A stretch of DNA of 64,000 nucleotides, from the NCBI RefSeq assembly GCF_018310535.1, contig NZ_CP074102.1:1798001-1862000 (forward strand), written 5' to 3'. Positions 58,278 through 64,000 of the stretch are shown here, one piece after another (within the stretch, counting starts at the first letter, position 1; every line of letters starts with the position of its first letter). The stretch comes from Streptomyces mirabilis (GTDB taxonomy: Bacteria; Actinomycetota; Actinomycetes; Streptomycetales; Streptomycetaceae). A program made the translations under genes and the position numbers. The notes below the pieces were generated by a model. The model searched no databases and was not told the origin of the DNA. It saw only the letters and a list, made by a program, of their open reading frames with translations.

Positions 58278-60413
58278 TCACACCCCCAACTGCAGTCCGC
58301 CGGCCGCCTCCTCCACCATCGCGAGACCGAGTCTGCTGACACGCACGGAGAACGGGGCGCCCGCGATCCGCAGTCCCGTCAGTCCGATCTCGCCCAGCGG
58401 CGCACTACTGACCGGGCGCAGCGTCACCGTCCTGGCCGGGGCGTCGGGGCGGATGCCCGCGAGGGAGGTGAGGAGCAGCACCCCGGCGGCCGCCGCCGTG
58501 GCCGCAGGCCGACAGGCGGCGGGGTGCGGGAGCGGGGCACCGCCTTCCGTGCGCTGCTCTCCCGCATACATCTCGGGCAGCCGGTGTCCGAAGGTCTCGG
58601 CCGCCGCCAGCAGGCCCCGGAACAGAGCGCTCGCCTCCTTCTCGTAGCCCGCGGTGACCAGACCGGTGACGGCGATCGCGGTCTCCTGGACGCGCACGGC
58701 GCCGCCGCGGTGTCCGAAGGGGTTGTACGCCGTCTCCTTGGCGCCCAGGCTGCGCAGACCCCAGCCGGAGTCCATGGCCGGGCCGCCGAGCAGCCGTGCG
58801 AGCTGCTCGGTCTGCACCTTGTCGAGCAGGCCCGGGGCGAACATGCCGGAGCCGAGCAGTCCCGTGTCGAGGAGGTGGGCGGTGCTCGCGCCGAGGTGGG
58901 GTACGAGCCGCCCGTCCGGGGCCCGGGCGGCCGCCGGTCTGCCACCTCCCCGGTCCTCGGCCCAGAAGTCCCCGCGGAACTCGGTCCGCATCTCCTGGGC
59001 CCACTGCACCAGTCCCTCGCCACCCGGCCGTCCGTGCGCGTCGAGCAGATCGGCGCCCAGCAGCGCCGCGCGGTGGGCATGCGCCTGCGTCTCGCAGCGG
59101 AACGGCCCGCCGGGGTGCGGGTCGGGCAGATAGGTGCCGTCACCGACGGTGGTCCGCAGCCAGGCGAGGCACCGCTCGGCCGCGGGCAGCAGTTCCTCGG
59201 TCTCCTGCTCCGGAAGTCCCCAGCGCCGGGCCTCCGCGAGCAGTACGGGGAACAGCAGGGTCGCCTCGGTGGCCGTGCAGCTCGGAGGCAGGTGCGGGCC
59301 CGCGTCCCGGCGCGGGCCGGGGATCAGGCCGGACTGCGCTCCCGGGCCCGCGATTTGGGTGCGGGCGAGGGTCCGCAGCGTGCCCACGGCGAGCCGGGTG
59401 CCGAGTGGCAGTGTCATCCGGGCCGCGACCAGTGCCTCGGCCGGCGCCAGGCCGCATCGCCACGGCGCCCCCGCCGCGAGGTACGTGTCCGACGGGTGGG
59501 CGGCATCGCGCAGCAGTAGCGCCTGGAGGTCCTCGACGCAGGTGTCCATAAACGCCTGGACCCTGGGGTCGTCACCGGTGGCCCGGGCGGCGGTGAACGG
59601 GCTCGTGGCGCCGCGGCCGACGGCTCTGGCCGGCCCCGCACCGCCCGGTCGCACCCGCAGCTCCACGCTCCGGGTGCCACCGGGTGGCAGTTCGAGCTCC
59701 CAGCGGAGCAGGCCCGCGGAGGCCAGGGCGTCGGCGGGCGGTGGGTCGGCGGCGACGATCGAGCTCCCGGTGGCACAGGACCATCGCAGGCCCGAGTCGT
59801 GGACGCTGGCGGGCAGTTCGGGCCCGGCTCGGCCCGAGGCGACGGAGCCGAGCTCCGCGAGATCCGTACCGAGGGCGACCTCGACGGGCACGCGCAGGGC
59901 GCGGGGGGAGGCGCTGCGCAGAGTGATCCGCTCCGTGCCGTCCGCGTCGCGCGTCCGCTCCACGACCACGTCGGGATCCGGGCCGCCGTCGGCGGAGGCG
60001 CGCACCGTCCCGACGAAGCGGGCCCGGTCCGCGGCGACCATCCGGGCCTGTACGGCCAGTGGTTCGCGCCCTGCCACTCGAACCTGGCAGCGGGACAGCA
60101 TCCGGCGGCCCGCGCGGTAGAACCCCTCCAGCCCGCGGCCGGTCAGCTGCCCCTGGTCCGTGGAGATCGCCAGTCCCGGCAGCGCGACGCAGATCAGGGC
60201 GTTGTGCACGGGCGGCAGGTCCGTGGTCCGGCGCGGCCCAGGAAGCGGGGTGTGACGAGCCGTCGGACCGCCCGGCCCCGCGAAGGGGCTCAAAGCGCTC
60301 TCGACTCCCGCGAAGGGCACCTGCGAACCGGCGCGACGTGGGAAGGCCTGAGCGGGCCCGCGCACCGGCGGGAGGGCGCCGTCGGGATCGGAGGGTGGAA
60401 TGGGCAGGGGCAT
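58278..60413 (-). CDS. Amylo-alpha-1,6-glucosidase/glycogen-debranching-like protein
   Basis: A 711-residue protein with an N-terminal GDE_N_bis-type beta domain (about 60-290) and a C-terminal (alpha/alpha)6 domain (about 315-640) as in glycogen debranching and related glycosidases. Motifs include YLAAGAPWRCGLAPAEALV, GLIPGPRRDAG and GWGLRSLGAKETAYNPFGHR. The last segment resembles the W-G-x-R-S-L loop of the trehalase/debranching clan. Substrate is unconfirmed; a 1,6-linked or disaccharide-type substrate is likely. No signal peptide. The ATG at 60413 follows AAGGAAG. It lies 131 bases upstream of the Nudix gene on the same strand. Confidence 0.82.
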   Translation of the reverse strand: MPLPIPPSDPDGALPPVRGPAQAFPRRAGSQVPFAGVESALSPFAGPGGPTARHTPLPGPRRTTDLPPVHNALICVALPGLAISTDQGQLTGRGLEGFYRAGRRMLSRCQVRVAGREPLAVQARMVAADRARFVGTVRASADGGPDPDVVVERTRDADGTERITLRSASPRALRVPVEVALGTDLAELGSVASGRAGPELPASVHDSGLRWSCATGSSIVAADPPPADALASAGLLRWELELPPGGTRSVELRVRPGGAGPARAVGRGATSPFTAARATGDDPRVQAFMDTCVEDLQALLLRDAAHPSDTYLAAGAPWRCGLAPAEALVAARMTLPLGTRLAVGTLRTLARTQIAGPGAQSGLIPGPRRDAGPHLPPSCTATEATLLFPVLLAEARRWGLPEQETEELLPAAERCLAWLRTTVGDGTYLPDPHPGGPFRCETQAHAHRAALLGADLLDAHGRPGGEGLVQWAQEMRTEFRGDFWAEDRGGGRPAAARAPDGRLVPHLGASTAHLLDTGLLGSGMFAPGLLDKVQTEQLARLLGGPAMDSGWGLRSLGAKETAYNPFGHRGGAVRVQETAIAVTGLVTAGYEKEASALFRGLLAAAETFGHRLPEMYAGEQRTEGGAPLPHPAACRPAATAAAAGVLLLTSLAGIRPDAPARTVTLRPVSSAPLGEIGLTGLRIAGAPFSVRVSRLGLAMVEEAAGGLQLGV

Positions 60414-60784
60414 GCGGCTTCCTTGGTCAGTGCGCCTGGGGCACGCTCGGCGCCGGGTGGGGGGATCCGGAGGGGCGAGGGCGTTCGGCGGCGCGGCCCG
60501 GCCACGGGTACCGCCACGCAGGTGAACGGAACGGCCCTGTCCGGAGTCACGCCCTGGGCCGGGCAAGCCGACCGAATGGCGGTGGGATGGCCGGTGGGGC
60601 GTGCCGCGGGCGGCTGATACGGGGACGGTGGGGGCCAGGGGTTCGGGCTTGGAGATCGCGGGCGCGCCCCGGCCCGCTCGTGCCGCGCGGGCCGGGGCGT
60701 GCCGCCGCGTCGAGTGGATGTCATCCGGTGCCGGGGGCCGTGTCACCCGAACCGATAATCGTCGATCCGCCCAGCTCCCCACGC
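60414..60784. other. Intergenic region between DUF4192 and debranching genes
   Basis: These 371 bases hold a strong terminator (60661-60703) and presumably the debranching gene promoter. I see no gene. Confidence 0.55.
60661..60703 (-). terminator. Terminator of the DUF4192 gene
   Basis: GGCGCGCCCCGGCCCGC pairs with GCGGGCCGGGGCGTGCC (17 bp, one wobble) around a 9-base loop, 81 bases after the DUF4192 stop. Confidence 0.8.
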
Positions 60785-62302
60785 TCACGTCTCCTCCCCC
60801 ACAGCCCGCCGACCGCCCTTGCGACGGGCACGTGCCCTTTCGCTCGTCGACTCAGGCCCGCGCCCCGGCCCCTCCCCGCCGGGCACGGCCTCATCAGCGG
60901 GCCGACGCCGGCTACCCGCCCCGGGGTGACGCCCGCTTCCGCGCGGTGCCCCGATCCCCGCCGTGCGTGCCCTGCGCCGGCGTCGGTTCGAGGTGCCCGG
61001 CGACTCGGCGTCGTCGCGCGGTGCCGAGCGATCGGGACCCGCCGGCAGTTCCGCTTCCGCCCCTGTCCGGCCGGTGCGCTCCGCGCGCAGGCAGCGGCGG
61101 ATCGACTCCGGGTTGAGGCCCTCGTTGCACGCCTGGTGCAGGAGACGGGCGAAGAGGTAGTCGGGATCGGCACCGAGTGCCATGGCCAGGGCCTCGCGAG
61201 CCTCCAGTTCGTCACCGGTCGACCAGGCGACCCACCCGGCGAGGGTGAGGGGTGCCGCCGCATGCTCGCCGTAGGGGCCGACGCAGCGGCGGGCCAGCGC
61301 CCGCCAGAGGCGCAGGGCCGGGCCGGCCTCGTCACCCTCCATCCACTCGGCGGCGCGGTCGCGGGTTGCGCGGTCCTGAAGTCCGAGGATCAGGGTGGCG
61401 GCCTCGTCGTGCTCCAGAAGGCCGTCGTCGCGGAGGTCCGCCGGGCGCGTGCCGGATACGGGTGGAGCGTCGGCGAACCGCTTCATGATCTGCCGGGCCA
61501 GTCCGAGGGTCTCCTCGGCCACCTCCGCACGGCCCTCGCCGTCGAGGATCCTGGGAACCAGGGCCATGCTCGCCGTGTCGAGCGCGGCCTGCTGCTCACC
61601 TGCGGCCGCGCCTTCCCACGAAATGAACCGGGCGATGAATTCCCTCAGCGATCCGCGCACTTGGAGGCCGGCGTAAGTCGCGGCGGCGGCAAGGACTGAG
61701 GTGCCGGGCAGTCCCATCGGATGCCCCTCGGACGAACAACACCCCTGGCCGGGGCAGCAGTACGACCAGAAGCGGCCGCCGGAGATGCACAGGGCCTCGA
61801 CGACGGGGACGTCGAGGCGACCGCAGGCCGTGCGCAGAAACTGCGCGAGCGGCCGCAGACGTTCCATGACGTCCCGTCCCGACCCTCCGGTCTCCGGCTC
61901 CTGGCAGAGGTAGGCGACCATGCTCTCGGGCCGGGCCCCTCTGCGCTCGCTTCCCGTCACCAGTCCTTGTGCGAGCTGAGCGGCGACGGACGGCCAGTCG
62001 TCCGCGTGGGCCGGGATGCCGAGCCGTGCCCGCCCCCCGAAACGGCCGCGCCTCTCTCCGTCGTGCAGGGCGACCAGCACGATGCTGTCCTCGGGCCGGT
62101 ATCCGAGCAGGTAGGGCAGGGCATCGGCCAGTTCGGCCGGTGTGCGCAGGGTCACCTGGTGCTGCCCGGGCAGGTCGTGCCCATCGTGCTCGCCCCGCCC
62201 GCTGCGCCGCGGCGCGTGGCCCGCGCCGTCTCCCCCGTGCCGACCGCGCCCGCTGATGTCATTGTCACCGGACGTGCCGGCGGCTTCGCTGTGATTCGTC
62301 AT
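60785..62302 (-). CDS. DUF4192 domain-containing protein
   Basis: A 505-residue protein of the actinobacterial DUF4192 family, function unknown. After about 45 Gly/His/Asp-rich residues the domain begins VTLRTPAELADALPYLLGYR and PEDSIVLVALHDG; a tetratricopeptide-like helical region (LTLAGWVAWSTGDELEAREA, LAMALGADPDYLFARLLHQA) follows, and the last 100 residues are basic and disordered. A cysteine cluster CCPGQGCC is near residue 180. The ATG at 62302 is divergent from recQ, 131 bases away. Confidence 0.87.
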   Translation of the reverse strand: MTNHSEAAGTSGDNDISGRGRHGGDGAGHAPRRSGRGEHDGHDLPGQHQVTLRTPAELADALPYLLGYRPEDSIVLVALHDGERRGRFGGRARLGIPAHADDWPSVAAQLAQGLVTGSERRGARPESMVAYLCQEPETGGSGRDVMERLRPLAQFLRTACGRLDVPVVEALCISGGRFWSYCCPGQGCCSSEGHPMGLPGTSVLAAAATYAGLQVRGSLREFIARFISWEGAAAGEQQAALDTASMALVPRILDGEGRAEVAEETLGLARQIMKRFADAPPVSGTRPADLRDDGLLEHDEAATLILGLQDRATRDRAAEWMEGDEAGPALRLWRALARRCVGPYGEHAAAPLTLAGWVAWSTGDELEAREALAMALGADPDYLFARLLHQACNEGLNPESIRRCLRAERTGRTGAEAELPAGPDRSAPRDDAESPGTSNRRRRRARTAGIGAPRGSGRHPGAGSRRRPADEAVPGGEGPGRGPESTSERARARRKGGRRAVGEET

Positions 62303-62433
62303 GCCGTGACCATCCCGCGGATCTTGAAATTCCGCTTTGCCCTGTGGATAACCCTGGCCATGACCACGACATGACTTGTCCACAACCCGGCGGCCTCGTT
62401 CGCGCGATGTCCGACCCATCGGGTTGCATGGGG

Positions 62434-64000
62434 CCATGAGCAACGACGACCCACGCCCCCCGACCAACACGGACCCACCCAACGCCGACCTGCGCGGCGC
62501 GGCCGATGCCGTACTCGCCCGCCTCGTCGGCGCCCCGGCGGGCGAGGCCCGGCTGCGCGAGGACCAGTGGCGCGCCATCGAGGCCCTGGTGGCCGACAAG
62601 CGCAGAGCCCTCGTCGTGCAGCGCACGGGCTGGGGCAAGTCCGCCGTGTACTTCGTCGCCACCGCGCTGCTGCGCGAGCGGGGCGCCGGGCCCACGGTCA
62701 TCGTCTCGCCGCTCCTCGCCCTCATGCGCAACCAGGTGGAGGCGGCCGCCCGCGCCGGTATCCACGCTCGGAGCATCAACTCGTCGAACACGGAGGAGTG
62801 GGAGACGATCCAGGCCGAAGTGGCCGCTAGCGAGGTCGACGTGCTCCTGGTGAGCCCTGAGCGGCTCAACAATCCCGACTTCCGCGATCAGGTGCTGCCC
62901 AAGCTCGCCGCTGCGACCGGCCTGCTCGTGGTCGACGAGGCACACTGCATCTCCGACTGGGGGCACGACTTCCGGCCGGACTACCGCAGGCTGCGCACGA
63001 TGCTCGCCGATCTCCCGCCGGGCGTCCCCGTCCTGGCCACCACCGCGACCGCCAACGCCCGCGTGACGGCCGATGTGGCCGAGCAGCTGGGCACCGGCGC
63101 CAGCACCGACGCGCTCGTCCTGCGCGGTCCGCTGGACCGGGAGAGCCTGAGTCTCGGCGTGCTGCGGCTGCCGGACGCCGCCCACCGGATGGCCTGGCTC
63201 GCCGAGCACCTGAGCGACCTGCCGGGCTCGGGCATCATCTACACGCTCACCGTGGCCGCCGCCGAGGAGGTCACCGCGTTCCTGCGCCAGAGCGGGCACA
63301 CCGTCGCCTCGTACACCGGAAAGACGGAGAACGCGGACCGCCAGCAGGCCGAGGAGGACCTCCTCGCCAACCGCGTCAAGGCCCTGGTCGCCACATCCGC
63401 GCTGGGCATGGGCTTCGACAAGCCCGACCTCGGATTCGTGGTGCACCTGGGCTCCCCCTCCTCCCCCATCGCGTACTACCAGCAGGTGGGGCGAGCGGGC
63501 CGCGGGGTGAAGCATGCCGAGGTGCTCCTCCTGCCGGGCAAGGAGGACCAGGCGATCTGGGAGTACTTCGCGTCGATCGCCTTCCCTCCGGAGGAGCAGG
63601 TGCGCCGGACCCTGGATGTCCTGGCCCGCGCCGAAAGGCCGCTCTCGCTGCCCGCCCTCGAACCCCTGGTGGAGCTGCGCAGGTCCCGTCTGGAGACGAT
63701 GCTCAAGGTGCTCGACGTGGACGGCGCGGTGCGGCGCGTCCAGGGCGGCTGGATCTCCACGGGCATGCCCTGGACGTACGACACCGAGCGCTATGCCTGG
63801 GTCGCCAAGCAGCGGGCCGCCGAGCAGCAGGCGATGCGCGACTACGTGTCGACCACCGGCTGCCGGATGGAGTTTCTGCGGCGCCAGCTCGACGACGAGC
63901 TGGCGAAGCCGTGCGGGCGCTGCGACAGCTGTGCGGGAGCCCGGTTCGAGGCGTCCGTGTCCCCCACCGCGCTCGACGCGGCCAACGGCGAGCTGGGCCG
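62434..64000 (+). CDS. recQ: RecQ family ATP-dependent DNA helicase (3' end outside window)
   Basis: A superfamily 2 3'-5' helicase, cut at residue 522 by the window edge. The N-terminal lobe has the Q-motif [10 protein letters not shown], motif [14 protein letters not shown], motif [22 protein letters not shown] (the RecQ-specific aromatic-rich loop follows) and motif [11 protein letters not shown]. The second lobe has [20 protein letters not shown] and [10 protein letters not shown] zinc-binding Cys cluster ([21 protein letters not shown]) follows, as in RecQ proper. Whether an HRDC domain follows cannot be seen. The ATG at 62434 follows ATGGGGCC. Confidence 0.93.

Noticed and set aside
1..64000. 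tRNA, rRNA, prophage, insertion sequences, secondary-metabolite cluster
   Set aside because: I looked for cloverleaf or CCA ends, transposase or integrase motifs, phage structural genes and PKS/NRPS signatures and saw none.

Overview
This window is a stretch of a Streptomyces chromosome. GC is very high, third codon positions are strongly G/C, GTG and TTG starts are common and several genes look leaderless. Gene content and order are those I recall from the core of the S. coelicolor chromosome, from about SCO5815 (recQ) through whiH, hrdB, parE, parC, ptsH, sepH and cutRS to dut (about SCO5868), read here in reverse. The match rests on memory and motif recognition, not a search. I see no prophage, insertion sequence, CRISPR array, tRNA, rRNA or biosynthetic gene cluster. 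Almost everything is conserved chromosomal backbone.

Layout from the left. 0-7 kb: the 5' end of a secreted-protein gene, then dut with a thioesterase and a DUF3710 gene, DUF3093, DUF4193 with a hypothetical gene, and the cutRS two-component system. 7-18.7 kb: inositol monophosphatase and coproporphyrin ferrochelatase, a transporter with a sugar-lactone oxidase, sepH (FtsZ partner), a rhodanese, a VOC protein, and an operon of DUF5998, phosphodiesterase and thymidine kinase. 18.8-31 kb: a large GNAT/acyl-CoA-synthetase-like protein, ptsH (HPr) behind a DasR site, a GntR regulator, an M23 endopeptidase behind a c-di-AMP (ydaO) riboswitch, a pair of M16 peptidases, parC, and a CobW-type GTPase.

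31-48 kb is the most accessory-like part. It holds a DUF6082 gene, a 640-base repeat- and hairpin-rich gap before a small conserved gene, two divergent citrate-synthase paralogues (one with a fused DNA-binding domain), and an iron-box-controlled ferredoxin-like gene. A DpiBA-like sensor/regulator pair follows, then an NMT1-type ABC transporter flanked by a second, orphan copy of that response regulator, an acetate-type symporter with its DUF485 partner, and a NarL-type two-component system. 48-64 kb: parE, a small zinc-ribbon protein, a secreted trypsin-like protease, the principal sigma factor hrdB, the sporulation regulator whiH, a fused ABC transporter with a degenerate ATPase, a Nudix regulator/hydrolase, a debranching-enzyme-like protein, DUF4192 and the start of recQ.

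Functional themes are chromosome topology and segregation (parC, parE, recQ), cell division and sporulation (sepH, whiH), transcription (hrdB), carbon sensing (HPr, DasR site, citrate synthases, transporters) and envelope remodelling or stress (M23 peptidase under c-di-AMP control, cutRS). The strongest regulatory signals are the ydaO riboswitch, the DasR site before ptsH, the iron box abutting a GTG start and several perfect intrinsic terminators. I found no clear case of a wholly new system. The best candidates for unexplained biology are the 31.95-32.46 kb repeat array, the HTH-citrate synthase pair, the duplicated response regulator around the ABC transporter and the degenerate ABC protein next to whiH.
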